The notes under the pieces were generated by a model. The model had not been told where the DNA came from and searched no databases. It saw nothing but the letters and a program-made list of their open reading frames with translations. Made by a program: the position numbers and the translations under genes. From DASVEE01 sp036399695 (GTDB lineage: Bacteria > Acidobacteriota > Thermoanaerobaculia > Gp7-AA8): a stretch of DNA of 43,963 nucleotides. Of the stretch, positions 30,347-38,291 are shown one piece after another (within the stretch, counting starts at the first letter, position 1; each line of letters opens with the position of its first letter). Where the stretch lies: the NCBI GenBank assembly GCA_036399695.1, contig DASWMP010000233.1:1-43963 (forward strand), read 5' to 3'.

Positions 30347-31536
30347 CAGGTGCGCAGGACCTCGACGCCCGGAAGCTGCGCGCCGGAAATGAATTCGAGC
30401 GACGCACCGCCGCCCGTGGAGATGTGGCTGATGCGGTCGGCGTAGCCGGAGCCGTTGATCGCTTCGACCGATTCGCCGCCGCCGACGACCGTGATGCCGC
30501 CGGAGGTCGCGACGGCGCGGGCCATCGCCAGCGTTCCTTTCGCGAACTCCTCTTTCTCGAACACGCCCATCGGCCCGTTCCAGAAGATCGTCCTGGCGTT
30601 CTTCACTTCTGCTTCGTAACGCTCGACAGTCTTCGGACCGATGTCCAGCGCCTTCTGTTCCGCGGTGAGACCCTGGCCGACCTCGACGGTGTCGATCTTC
30701 GTCGGCGCGTCGAGCGAATCGGCGGCGATGACGTCGACCGGCAGGACGACTTCCGCACGCTCGTTGCCGCCGAGGATGCGCGTGGCCACTTCCATCGAGT
30801 CTTTGTCGATGAGCGAGCCGCCCATGGCCACGCCGCGTGCGGCGAGGAAGGTGTTGGCCATGCCGCCGCCGATCAGCACCTTGTCGGCGAGCTTCACGAG
30901 CGCTTCGAGCGGCTCGATCTTGCCCGCGATCTTGGCGCCGCCGAGGAGGGCGACGAAAGGGCGGTCGGAGACGTTGGTCACTTTCTGCAGGAACTCGAGC
31001 TCGCGCGCCAGCAGCAGTCCGCCGGCGGTGTGCTCTTTCGGGAAGAGGCGGGGGAGGGCGTCGATCGACGCGTGCGCCCGGTGGCAGGCCCCGAACGCGT
31101 CATTGACGTAGAAGTCGGCCAGCCGCCGAAGCTGCGCGGCGAACTCGGGATCGTTCTGCTCCTCGCCGGCGCGGAAGCGGAGGTTCTCGAGGAGCAGCAC
31201 GTCGCCCGCCTTCAGCTTCGACGCCTGCTCCTCCGCCTCGGTGCCGGTGCAGTCGTCGGCCCACTGCACCTCGACGCCGGCCAGCTCGGCGAGCTTCGCG
31301 CGGACCGGGGCGAGCGAATACTTGTCCTTCCGCTCCCCCTTGGGCCGGCCGAGGTGGCTGGCGATGACGACGGCGGCGCCACGCTCGCGGAGGAGCCTCA
31401 GCGTGGCGAGCGTCTCTTCGATACGCGTCGCATCGCTGATCTCCGTCCCTTCGAGTGGAACGTTGTAGTCGACGCGATAAAAGACGCGCGCGCCGGGGGT
31501 GAGCTGCAACTGATCGAGCGTACGGATGTTGATCAT
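30346..31536 (-). CDS. pgk: Phosphoglycerate kinase
   Basis: A 396-residue enzyme of normal length that makes ATP from 1,3-bisphosphoglycerate. Landmarks are VFYRVDYNVPL, ASHLGRPKG, NDAFGACHRAHAS, GGAKIAGKI and the C-terminal nucleotide-binding GGGESVEAI. The Thr of the usual AHRAHASV motif is conserved in kind. It lies 10 nt downstream of gap and overlaps the CYTH gene by 1 nt. Confidence 0.98.
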   Translation of the reverse strand: MINIRTLDQLQLTPGARVFYRVDYNVPLEGTEISDATRIEETLATLRLLRERGAAVVIASHLGRPKGERKDKYSLAPVRAKLAELAGVEVQWADDCTGTEAEEQASKLKAGDVLLLENLRFRAGEEQNDPEFAAQLRRLADFYVNDAFGACHRAHASIDALPRLFPKEHTAGGLLLARELEFLQKVTNVSDRPFVALLGGAKIAGKIEPLEALVKLADKVLIGGGMANTFLAARGVAMGGSLIDKDSMEVATRILGGNERAEVVLPVDVIAADSLDAPTKIDTVEVGQGLTAEQKALDIGPKTVERYEAEVKNARTIFWNGPMGVFEKEEFAKGTLAMARAVATSGGITVVGGGESVEAINGSGYADRISHISTGGGASLEFISGAQLPGVEVLRT

Positions 31537-31546
31537 GCGCGAGCGG

Positions 31547-32557
31547 CTACTTCTTCTTCACACCGGCGATGTAGGCGATGAGGTCGAGCACACGGTTCGA
31601 GTAGCCCCACTCGTTGTCGTACCACGAGAGAACCTTGTGCATGTGCGGGTCGACCGAGCGGGTGTACTCGGTATCGACGATGGACGAGTGCGGATTGTGG
31701 TTGAAGTCGATCGAGACCAGCTCCTCGTCCGAGTAGGAGAGGATGCCTTTCAGCTCGCCGTTGGCGGCGTCGCGGATGGCCTGGTTGATCTCCTCGACGT
31801 TCGTGGGCTTCTCGCTGTGGAACGAGAGATCGACGAGCGAGACGTTCGGCGTCGGGACGCGCACGCTGATGCCGTCGAATTTGCCCTTCAGCTCCGGGAG
31901 CACGAGACCGACGGCCGCGGCGGCGCCGGTGGAGGTCGGGATCATCGAGAGCGCGGCGGCGCGGCCACGGCGCAGGTCCTTGTGCGGGAGGTCGAGGATC
32001 ACCTGGTCGTTGGTGTAGGAGTGGATCGTCGTCATGATGCCGGAGGCGATGCCGAAGCGCTCGTGCAGCACCTTGGCGACCGGCGCCAGGCAGTTCGTCG
32101 TGCACGAGGCATTGGAGACGATCTTGTGCTTGTCGGGGTCGTAGGTCTTCTCGTTGACGCCCATGCAGAAGGTGCCGTCGGCATCCTTCGAGGGGGCGCT
32201 GATGACGACCGTCTCGACGCTGTCGCGCAGATGCTTGCCGGCTTTCGCCTTGTCCGTGAAGCGGCCGGAGGACTCGACGACGATGTCGACACCGACGTCG
32301 CCCCAGGGAATCGCGCCGGGATCGGGGTTCGAGAAGACTTTGATCTCCTTCCCGTCGATGGAGATCGAGCTCTCCGTGTGCGTCACTTCGTTCGGCAGGA
32401 TCTTGTGGACCGAGTCGTACTTGAGCAGGTATGCGAGCGTCGAGGCGACGGTGAGGTCGTTGACCGCCACGATTTCGATGTCGTACTTCTTTTCGAGTGC
32501 GGCGCGGACCACGTTCCGACCAATGCGTCCGAAACCGTTGACTCCTACTTTCACCAT
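31547..32557 (-). CDS. gap: Glyceraldehyde-3-phosphate dehydrogenase, type I
   Basis: A 336-residue enzyme that oxidises glyceraldehyde-3-phosphate to 1,3-bisphosphoglycerate. It starts MVKVGVNGFGRIGRN (NAD-binding), with the catalytic Cys152 in SNASCTTNCLAP and the Arg/Thr substrate segment GRAAALSMIPTSTGAA. ATG 32557 is preceded by GAGGAGG; an upstream extension to 32626 is not family-like. It is the first gene of the gap-pgk-CYTH unit and is divergent from mtnA across 37 bp. Confidence 0.98.
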   Translation of the reverse strand: MVKVGVNGFGRIGRNVVRAALEKKYDIEIVAVNDLTVASTLAYLLKYDSVHKILPNEVTHTESSISIDGKEIKVFSNPDPGAIPWGDVGVDIVVESSGRFTDKAKAGKHLRDSVETVVISAPSKDADGTFCMGVNEKTYDPDKHKIVSNASCTTNCLAPVAKVLHERFGIASGIMTTIHSYTNDQVILDLPHKDLRRGRAAALSMIPTSTGAAAAVGLVLPELKGKFDGISVRVPTPNVSLVDLSFHSEKPTNVEEINQAIRDAANGELKGILSYSDEELVSIDFNHNPHSSIVDTEYTRSVDPHMHKVLSWYDNEWGYSNRVLDLIAYIAGVKKK

Positions 32558-32583
32558 TACAAAGGCCTCCTCAATCGGGGCGT

Positions 32584-32589
32584 AGTATA
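32584..32589 (-). promoter_or_regulatory. Candidate -10 box for gap
   Basis: Read on the minus strand, TATACT (five of six to TATAAT) lies about 26 nt before the gap ATG in the 37-bp divergent gap. The opposite strand reads AGTATA, which could serve mtnA. No convincing -35 box can be placed, so this is weak evidence. Confidence 0.3.
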
Positions 32590-32594
32590 TCGAG

Positions 32595-33569
32595 GTGAAA
32601 ACGACTGCGGGTTCCGTGCACGTCACCCCCCTCCGCTGGGACGGGAAGGTGCTTTCCCTTCTCGATCAGCGGCTGCTGCCGCGGGAGGTGCGCTGGGTCG
32701 ACTGCCGGACCTCCGACGAGGTGGCCGAGGCGATCCGCTCGATGCTGGTGCGCGGCGCGCCGGCGATCGGCGTCTCGGCCGCGTTCGGTATGGCCATGGC
32801 CTCGCAGCAGGGAGCGGATCTGCAGGAGGCGGCAAAGGTGCTGAAGGACTCCCGTCCGACGGCGGTGAACCTGGCCTGGGCCGTCGACCGGATGCTGGCG
32901 GCGTCCGGTGATCTGACCGCGGAAGCGGTCCGGATCTGCGAGGAGGACGTCGAATCCAACCGCCGCATCGGCCAGTACGGCGCCGAGCTCCTCGGCGCGC
33001 AGGCGACGGTGCTGACCCACTGCAACGCCGGCGCGCTGGCCACAGCCGGCTATGGCACAGCCCTCGGCGTGATCCGCGCCGCCATCGAGGTGGGAAAGCG
33101 CATCGCCGTCTTCGCCGACGAGACGCGGCCGTATCTCCAGGGCGCGCGCCTGACCGCCTGGGAACTGCAGCAGGACAACATCGACGTCACGCTGATCACC
33201 GACAACATGGCCGGCCACTTCTTCCAGCAGGGGGCGTTCGATGCCGTGATCGTCGGCGCCGACCGCATCGCCGCGAACGGCGATACAGCGAACAAGATCG
33301 GCACCTACACCGTGGCCGTGCTGGCCCACGCGCACCGGGTGCCTTTTTACGTGGCCGCCCCCCGGTCGACGATCGACTCCGCCTGCCCGGACGGCGCGGG
33401 CATTCCGATCGAGGAGCGCAGCGCGGATGAAGTGGTGTCGATGTTCGGCGAGCGCATGGCCCCGGAAGGGATTCACGTGCGCCATCCGGCCTTTGACGTG
33501 ACCCCGGCCCGGCTGATCACCGCCATCATTACGGATGAAGGCGTGTTCCGTCCGCCATACGGGTTTTAA
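32595..33569 (+). CDS. mtnA: Methylthioribose-1-phosphate isomerase
   Basis: A 324-residue enzyme of the methionine salvage pathway that isomerises 5-methylthioribose-1-phosphate to the ribulose form. It has the family layout: LDQRLLPREVRWVDCRT, MLVRGAPAIGVSAAFGMA, THCNAGALATAGYGTALG with catalytic Cys143, VFADETRPYLQGARLTAWEL and VGADRIAANGDTANKIGT with catalytic Asp223. It starts at GTG 32595 and carries no other salvage gene next to it. The stop codon merges with a long inverted repeat. Confidence 0.97.
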   Translation: MKTTAGSVHVTPLRWDGKVLSLLDQRLLPREVRWVDCRTSDEVAEAIRSMLVRGAPAIGVSAAFGMAMASQQGADLQEAAKVLKDSRPTAVNLAWAVDRMLAASGDLTAEAVRICEEDVESNRRIGQYGAELLGAQATVLTHCNAGALATAGYGTALGVIRAAIEVGKRIAVFADETRPYLQGARLTAWELQQDNIDVTLITDNMAGHFFQQGAFDAVIVGADRIAANGDTANKIGTYTVAVLAHAHRVPFYVAAPRSTIDSACPDGAGIPIEERSADEVVSMFGERMAPEGIHVRHPAFDVTPARLITAIITDEGVFRPPYGF

Positions 33570-33665
33570 TCCCGAGCGTAGCGAGGGATCAATGGAGCGT
33601 CCGCGACGATCGATGCCACAGGCATGGCGGACGCTCCATTGATCCTTCGCGGCGCTCAGGATTAA
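33566..33665. repeat. Long inverted repeat spanning the mtnA 3' gap
   Basis: Arms of about 38 bp pair TTAATCC...GGATCAATGGAGCGTCCGC (33566-33604) with GCGGACGCTCCATTGATCC...GGATTAA (33627-33665); the inner 19 bp pair perfectly. It begins at the mtnA stop and ends just before or at the next start codon. It could act as a terminator or translation block for the next gene. Confidence 0.85.
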
Positions 33666-34457
33666 ATGCTGGCCATGTTCTCCCGCCTGATCGCTGCTCT
33701 CTGGTTCGGCAGCGGGTGTTTCCTCATCCTGGCTGCCTCGGCCGCATTTCGGGCGGCGGGGGATCCGACCGTGGCGGCGAACGTCGTCGGGTCGATGTTG
33801 ACACGGTGGCATTACATCGCCCTGCTGGCGCCGCTGCTGCTGTTTGTGCTGGAACTGCGGCGGGTACGGCGGGCGGTGCTGATCGTGCTGTTCGTGGCCA
33901 TCCTGCTGGCGGCGTTGCAGTCGTTCGTCGACCTGCGCATCCGGGCCATCCGGGCCGAGTCGCAGGTGGCGATCTCGTCGCTGCCGCGGACGGATCCGGT
34001 GCGGCGTAACTTCGGGATGCTGCACGGCCTGTCGTCGCTGCTCCTGTTGCTGCAGACGGTTGGCGCGGCGGTTGCCGTCACCGCCTCTGCAAAGGAGCGA
34101 GTCGTGGATCAATACGAAGTGGTAGTGAATGACGAAGAGCAGTACTCGATCTGGCCGGTCGGACGCGACCTGCCGCCGGGCTGGCGTCCCATCGGTTTCC
34201 AAGGGACGAAAGAGCAGGTGCTGGCGAAGATCAGCGAGATCTGGACGGACATGCGTCCGCGCAGGCTCCGCGGGGGCCTGAGAGGTGCCACGGAGGACAC
34301 GGCACAGGCCACCACGGCCGAGATGCCGGAGGGGCAGCGCTACATCCCCGTCGAGAGCCCCGAAGGGCTGCGCACGATCATGCCGGCCGATCAGGTGCCC
34401 GCGAACTGGCGCATCCTCACGCCGGATCTCGTTTCGCTCGAGAAGCTCTGGGGCTGA
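33666..34457 (+). CDS. DUF4149-type membrane domain fused to an MbtH-like domain
   Basis: A 263-residue protein. Four hydrophobic segments (about 5-30, 48-64, 69-88 and 118-140) match DUF4149 membrane proteins. In the same frame follows an MbtH-like domain (148-203) with NDEEQYSIWP, PPGW and WTDMRP, the conserved MbtH residues including Trp163, Trp173 and Trp193. A third short part (about 218-263) contains PADQVPANWRILTPD. Inside the gene, AAGGAG at 34092-34097 stands 6 nt before an in-frame GTG at 34104 (residue 147), so the MbtH part could also be made alone. MbtH proteins activate NRPS adenylation domains; no NRPS lies in the window. Confidence 0.8.
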   Translation: MLAMFSRLIAALWFGSGCFLILAASAAFRAAGDPTVAANVVGSMLTRWHYIALLAPLLLFVLELRRVRRAVLIVLFVAILLAALQSFVDLRIRAIRAESQVAISSLPRTDPVRRNFGMLHGLSSLLLLLQTVGAAVAVTASAKERVVDQYEVVVNDEEQYSIWPVGRDLPPGWRPIGFQGTKEQVLAKISEIWTDMRPRRLRGGLRGATEDTAQATTAEMPEGQRYIPVESPEGLRTIMPADQVPANWRILTPDLVSLEKLWG

Positions 34458-34468
34458 GATACCACCTC

Positions 34469-34552
34469 ATCTCGGAGTGCGGTGGCGCATAGCCGCCGCT
34501 CTTTACACGTGTAGCAGAGCGGTGGCTGACTGACGCCACCGCACTCCGAGAT
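34469..34552. repeat. Perfect inverted repeat element (GGAGTGCGGTGG type)
   Basis: Perfect 19-bp arms ATCTCGGAGTGCGGTGGCG (34469-34487) and its complement (34534-34552) enclose TACACGTGTAGCAGAGCGGTGGC. Arms of the same kind bound the islands at 16619-17208 and 25420-25905, so this 84-bp copy may be the basic unit. It fills the gap before moeA. Confidence 0.85.
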
Positions 34553-34569
34553 GGCTATGATCCGCGGTG

Positions 34570-35769
34570 ATGCTCTCCGTGGAAGAAGCGCAGCGGGTGG
34601 TGCTCGATGAGGTTCGTCTCATTGAGACCGAGCGCGTCCCCCTGCTCGACGCCCTCGGGCGTGTGCTGCGCGAGGACGTGGTGGCACCGCACGATGTACC
34701 TGCCGCCGACAACAGCGCCATGGACGGTTACGCCGTCCGCGCCGAGGACGTCGCCGGCGCGCCGGTGACGCTGCGTGTGACCGGCGACGTCGCGGCCGGG
34801 CATCTCGCGTCGGCAGCGGTCGAGCCCGGAACCGCGATGCGCATCATGACCGGCGCGCTGCTGCCCGCGGGCGCCGATGCCGTCGTCCAGGTGGAGCTGA
34901 CGGACGGCGGCGTCGATGTCGTCCACGTGCACCAGGCCGTCCGTCGCGGCGCGAACGTCCGCCGTCGAGGCGAGGATATGCGCGCTGGCGCCGTCGTCCT
35001 CCCCCGCGGAACTGTCCTTCGCGCGGCCGAGATCGGCGTCCTGGCCACCGCGCAGCGGCCGACGGTGGAGGTGTCGCGGCAGCCGGTGGTGGCGATTCTC
35101 TCGACCGGCGACGAGCTCGTGGACATCGACGAGCCGCGCGGTCCCGGCAAGGTGGTGAACTCGAACTCCTACGCCCTGGCTGCCCTCGTTCGCGAGGCCG
35201 GCGCCATTCCCCGACGCCTCGGCATCGTCCGGGACACACGCGAGGCGACGATTGCCGCCTTCGAATCGGCGCTGGAGGCGGACGTCATCGTCTCGTCGGG
35301 CGGCGTCTCCGTCGGTGCGTACGACTTTGTCAAAGACGCGCTGCAGGAGCTCGGCGCGGAGACGCTCTTCTGGAAAGTGGCGATGAAGCCAGGCAAGCCG
35401 GTCGTCTTCTCCCGCCTCCGCGACCGGCTCTGCTTCGGCCTGCCGGGGAACCCGGTGTCGTCGATGGTGTCGTTTCTCCTGTTCGTCCTGCCTGCGCTGC
35501 GGAAGTCGATGGGACAGGAGCGGGAGCTGTTCCTCCCGGTCGTGCACGCACGGGTGACGGCGCCGCTCAAAGGCGCGCCGGATCGCCGCGTCTACGCCCG
35601 GGTGCGCGTCGTAGCCCGCGATGGGGAACTGCTGGCGACGCCGATGGCGGCGCAAGGCTCAGGCGTCTCGACCTCCATGGTCCAGGCAAACGGCCTGGCG
35701 ATGCTCGACGCAACCGTCGGCGCCGGCGCCATCGTATCGACGCTGCTCATCGGCCCGGTCGGCACGTAA
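34570..35769 (+). CDS. moeA: Molybdopterin molybdenumtransferase MoeA
   Basis: A 399-residue enzyme that inserts molybdate into adenylated molybdopterin to form Mo cofactor. It has the MoeA N-terminal segment AADNSAMDGYAVRAEDV, then GDELVDIDEPRGPGKVVNSNSY, VSSGGVSVGAYDF and MKPGKPVVF, with LPGNPVSS as in the MoCF-binding fold. Four-domain length is normal. A GTG at 34567 is directly before the ATG and could also initiate. It stands alone; other moa/mob genes are not in the window. Confidence 0.97.
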   Translation: MLSVEEAQRVVLDEVRLIETERVPLLDALGRVLREDVVAPHDVPAADNSAMDGYAVRAEDVAGAPVTLRVTGDVAAGHLASAAVEPGTAMRIMTGALLPAGADAVVQVELTDGGVDVVHVHQAVRRGANVRRRGEDMRAGAVVLPRGTVLRAAEIGVLATAQRPTVEVSRQPVVAILSTGDELVDIDEPRGPGKVVNSNSYALAALVREAGAIPRRLGIVRDTREATIAAFESALEADVIVSSGGVSVGAYDFVKDALQELGAETLFWKVAMKPGKPVVFSRLRDRLCFGLPGNPVSSMVSFLLFVLPALRKSMGQERELFLPVVHARVTAPLKGAPDRRVYARVRVVARDGELLATPMAAQGSGVSTSMVQANGLAMLDATVGAGAIVSTLLIGPVGT

Positions 35770-35797
35770 CGGACAACCGGCAACGGCCAACGGGTTT

Positions 35798-36397
35798 TCA
35801 CATGCCGCCGACGACGCTCAGCTCCGCCAGCAGGCGCGTCATCCGCCTCGCTTCCGTGTCGCCGTTCTCGTACGTCGTGCAAAGCAGCTTCACCTGCTCG
35901 TCGGCCTCTCCGGCCGGGATGGTGAAGCCGTCGGGCGGCTGGTCGGGCAGGAGCGACTGGCGCCGTTTCCACGAGCCATCAATCAGGCGGTAGGTGACGA
36001 AGGCTTCGCCATGAAGCCGCGCGGCCGACGCTGCGGTGAGAGTTTCGTCGCCGATCCGGTTGAGCTCGCGCTGGCCGTGTGCGTTCGCTTCCTGCGCCCG
36101 GAGCAGCTCGGTCGCTGAGGCGGTGATGATGCGTCGCAGCTCCGGACTGTCGTCGATGAAGACCAGGCCGCGGCGGTTGTCGTCCGTCCGGATGGCTTCG
36201 GCCAGCAGCTCGATCTCCTCGCCGCGCCAGAAGAAACGCACCAGCGCCCGTGCTTCAGGGGGAAGGTCTTCGTCGGCGTGCTCGATGAGCGCCCCTTTCG
36301 TGCTGACGTCCACCATCCGCACGGACCAGTCGCCGAACCAGCCGTCGAGCGGCTGAGTCAGGTGCAGGCGCTGAAACTCGCGGCGTTCGTCCGTCAC
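35798..36397 (-). CDS. PilZ-domain protein
   Basis: A 199-residue protein. Residues 5-100 hold the PilZ c-di-GMP motif: RREFQR (RxxxR, Arg6 and Arg10) and DVSTKG (D-x-S-x-x-G at 30-35). The C-terminal half (about 110-199) has no family I recognise. Its start overlaps the stop of the CusF-like lipoprotein gene by 4 nt, an odd pairing of a c-di-GMP receptor with a copper-binding lipoprotein. Confidence 0.85.
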   Translation of the reverse strand: MTDERREFQRLHLTQPLDGWFGDWSVRMVDVSTKGALIEHADEDLPPEARALVRFFWRGEEIELLAEAIRTDDNRRGLVFIDDSPELRRIITASATELLRAQEANAHGQRELNRIGDETLTAASAARLHGEAFVTYRLIDGSWKRRQSLLPDQPPDGFTIPAGEADEQVKLLCTTYENGDTEARRMTRLLAELSVVGGM

Positions 36398-36714
36398 TGG
36401 GCCTTCCGTACGTCCGTGATCCAGAAGCTGCGGTCTGTGACGTGGAGCTTCGCCGTGATCCGGCTGCCCTCTTTCGGCAGTTCGGCGACGTCGGCTCCGC
36501 GTACGGTGAAATCCATCGTCATTGCTTCCATGAACTGCGGGATCGCCTCATGCTGAATCCTAAGCGCGTTGTCTCCCTCGTCCACTGAAAGGATCGTGCC
36601 GGTGACGGCATACAGCCGCTCTCCAGCCTCGCTGACCGGCCGGGCCGCCGGGTCTTCGGCGGCGCCATTGCACCCGAGGAACAGGAATACCGTGAGCAGG
36701 ACCGCGGCTCTCAT
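36394..36714 (-). CDS. CusF-like copper-binding lipoprotein
   Basis: A 106-residue protein with a lipobox at LFLGC (lipid Cys15), so anchored in a membrane facing the periplasm. The CusF/CopC-type copper segment is HEAIPQFMEAMTMDFTV (about 54-70), where Met residues and His provide ligands, in a small OB-like barrel. It is first gene of a pair with the PilZ gene (4-nt overlap). Copper or heavy-metal handling is the likely role. Confidence 0.88.
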   Translation of the reverse strand: MRAAVLLTVFLFLGCNGAAEDPAARPVSEAGERLYAVTGTILSVDEGDNALRIQHEAIPQFMEAMTMDFTVRGADVAELPKEGSRITAKLHVTDRSFWITDVRKAQ

Positions 36715-36780
36715 TGGGGAAGGATTCTACGTCGGGTAGTCAATTTGCGGAGGGCGCAAACCCGAGGGAGAATCGAGGGT

Positions 36781-37011
36781 ATGGTGATGGCGAAGAAGGA
36801 AGAGCGGCCAGTGGAAGCGCCGACGGACGGCAGTTGGGAGTACTACCACAGCATCCAGCTCACGCCGGAGCAGAAAGCAGAGCTGCGCGCGCGAGTTGAA
36901 GCACAAGCAGAGAAAGCAGCGGAAAGCGGCGTGTACGAAAAACTCCTGGCATTGCGAGGGAAGGTCCATCTGGATCTCGATATCGACGAATTACGTGAGG
37001 ATCGTGATTGA
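36781..37011 (+). CDS. Putative antitoxin of PIN toxin
   Basis: A 76-residue protein of largely helical, charged composition (LTPEQKAELRARVEAQAEKA) with an acidic C-terminus (DLDIDELREDRD). Its stop overlaps the TTG start of the PIN gene by 4 nt, the usual antitoxin-toxin order. The DNA-binding family is not evident. An in-frame ATG at 36787 could also start it. Confidence 0.75.
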   Translation: MVMAKKEERPVEAPTDGSWEYYHSIQLTPEQKAELRARVEAQAEKAAESGVYEKLLALRGKVHLDLDIDELREDRD

Positions 37012-37391
37012 GGCGACGCGGCATTGCACTGGATACCAGCGCGTTGTCGCAGTTTCTGGACGGCGCATATGAGGCAAGAGTCGACGATGTTGCGGCTCTC
37101 CTCAGTGAACGGCGCGCGTATCTGTCGCCGGTAGTCGCCACCGAAGTCCTCAGCCGGCCGCGGTTGCCCGAAGATCTGATCCAGCTCGTGCAGTCGCTGC
37201 CACTGCTCGAGATCCACGACGGTTACTGGTACCGCGCCGGGCTTCTGCGCGCACGCGTGAAACGTGACCGCCTGAAAGCCAATCTCGCCGACACCCTCAT
37301 CGCCCAGTCCTGCATCGATCACGACATCCCTCTCATCACGTATGATCGCGACTTCCGGCACTTTGTCAGGGCCGGATTGACGCTCGTGTAG
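37008..37391 (+). CDS. PIN-domain RNase toxin (VapC-like)
   Basis: A 127-residue PIN nuclease. The four acidic metal ligands are readable: Asp in ALDTSAL (about 9), Glu in ATEVLSR (about 45), Asp in ADTLIAQ (about 94) and Asp in TYDRDF (about 113). It starts at TTG 37008, overlapping the antitoxin stop by 4 nt, so its translation is coupled and low. VapC toxins cut tRNA or rRNA. The 16-nt gap to the SDR gene suggests read-through. Confidence 0.88.
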   Translation: MRRRGIALDTSALSQFLDGAYEARVDDVAALLSERRAYLSPVVATEVLSRPRLPEDLIQLVQSLPLLEIHDGYWYRAGLLRARVKRDRLKANLADTLIAQSCIDHDIPLITYDRDFRHFVRAGLTLV

Positions 37392-37408
37392 AGAGGGAGT
37401 CGGTCAGC

Positions 37409-38230
37409 ATGCTTCCAGAGAAAACGTTCGAGGGGCGCGTCGGGGTCATCACCGGCGGCGCGACGGGGATCGGTTTTGCCATGGCCCGCGAGGTCGCGCG
37501 GCTTGGTGCGCGAGTGGTCCTGTGCAGCCGGAAGGAAGAGAACCTCCAGAAGGCGGTCGAGCAGATCCGCTCCGAGACCGGACGCGAGGATGCGGCGGCG
37601 TATCACGTGCTCGACGTCCGCGATGCCGACGCCGTCGAGCAGATGGCCGCGAAGGTCGACGCCGACTTTGGCGGGATCAACTTCCTCGTCAACAACGCGG
37701 CCGGCAACTTCATCGTCCCGGCAGAGCAGCTCTCGATCAACGGCTGGAACTCGGTCATCGGTATCGTGCTGAACGGCACGTTCTACTGCTCCTCCGCCAT
37801 CGGCAAACGGATGATCGAGCGGAAGAACGGCGGCGTCATGCTCAACACGATCGCCAACTACGCCTGGACCGGCGGCTCCGGCGTCGTCCACTCCGCCAGC
37901 GCCAAGGCTGGAGTGCTGGCGATGACGCGCACGCTGGCAGTCGAATGGGCGCGCTACAAGATTCGCGTCAATGCCATCGCCCCCGGTCCGGTCGACACCC
38001 CCGGCGCCGCGGTGCGCCTCTTCCCCGATCCGATGATTGTGGAAGGCATCCGCAAGACCATCCCCCTGCGACGCTTCGCCACGCTGGAGGAGATCGCCCA
38101 GGCTGCCTCGTACATGCTGTCGGACTACTCGTCCTATATGACCGGCGAGAACTTCGTGCTGGATGGCGGGCAGTGGCTCTCAGGGGCGGATTACTTCACG
38201 CGCATCAAGCAGATGATGCCCAAGCAGTAG
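37409..38230 (+). CDS. SDR oxidoreductase, 2,4-dienoyl-CoA reductase type
   Basis: A 273-residue classical SDR. TGGATGIG (15-22) binds the cofactor and NNAAGNF is at 95-101. The usual YxxxK is replaced by Tyr151 and Lys166, 15 apart, in ANYAWTGG...HSASAKAGV. This is the spacing of the 2,4-dienoyl-CoA reductase (DECR) family. It would reduce a double bond in polyunsaturated fatty-acyl-CoA with NADPH. It lies 17 nt after the PIN gene. The 3' end is followed by a bidirectional terminator. Confidence 0.9.
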   Translation: MLPEKTFEGRVGVITGGATGIGFAMAREVARLGARVVLCSRKEENLQKAVEQIRSETGREDAAAYHVLDVRDADAVEQMAAKVDADFGGINFLVNNAAGNFIVPAEQLSINGWNSVIGIVLNGTFYCSSAIGKRMIERKNGGVMLNTIANYAWTGGSGVVHSASAKAGVLAMTRTLAVEWARYKIRVNAIAPGPVDTPGAAVRLFPDPMIVEGIRKTIPLRRFATLEEIAQAASYMLSDYSSYMTGENFVLDGGQWLSGADYFTRIKQMMPKQ

Positions 38231-38251
38231 GCGGTGGGCAGTGGACACATG

Positions 38252-38291
38252 GGACCTATGGGACCGATGAGATCCCATAGGTCCTATTTTT
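38252..38291 (+). terminator. Intrinsic terminator between convergent genes
   Basis: GGACCTATGGGA (38252-38263) and TCCCATAGGTCC (38273-38284) form a perfect 12-bp stem with a 9-nt loop, followed by TATTTTT on the plus strand. It lies 21 nt past the SDR stop and touches the stop codon of the opposing amidohydrolase gene. The arms are made of the GTCCCAT motif seen at 10003-10037. Confidence 0.85.
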
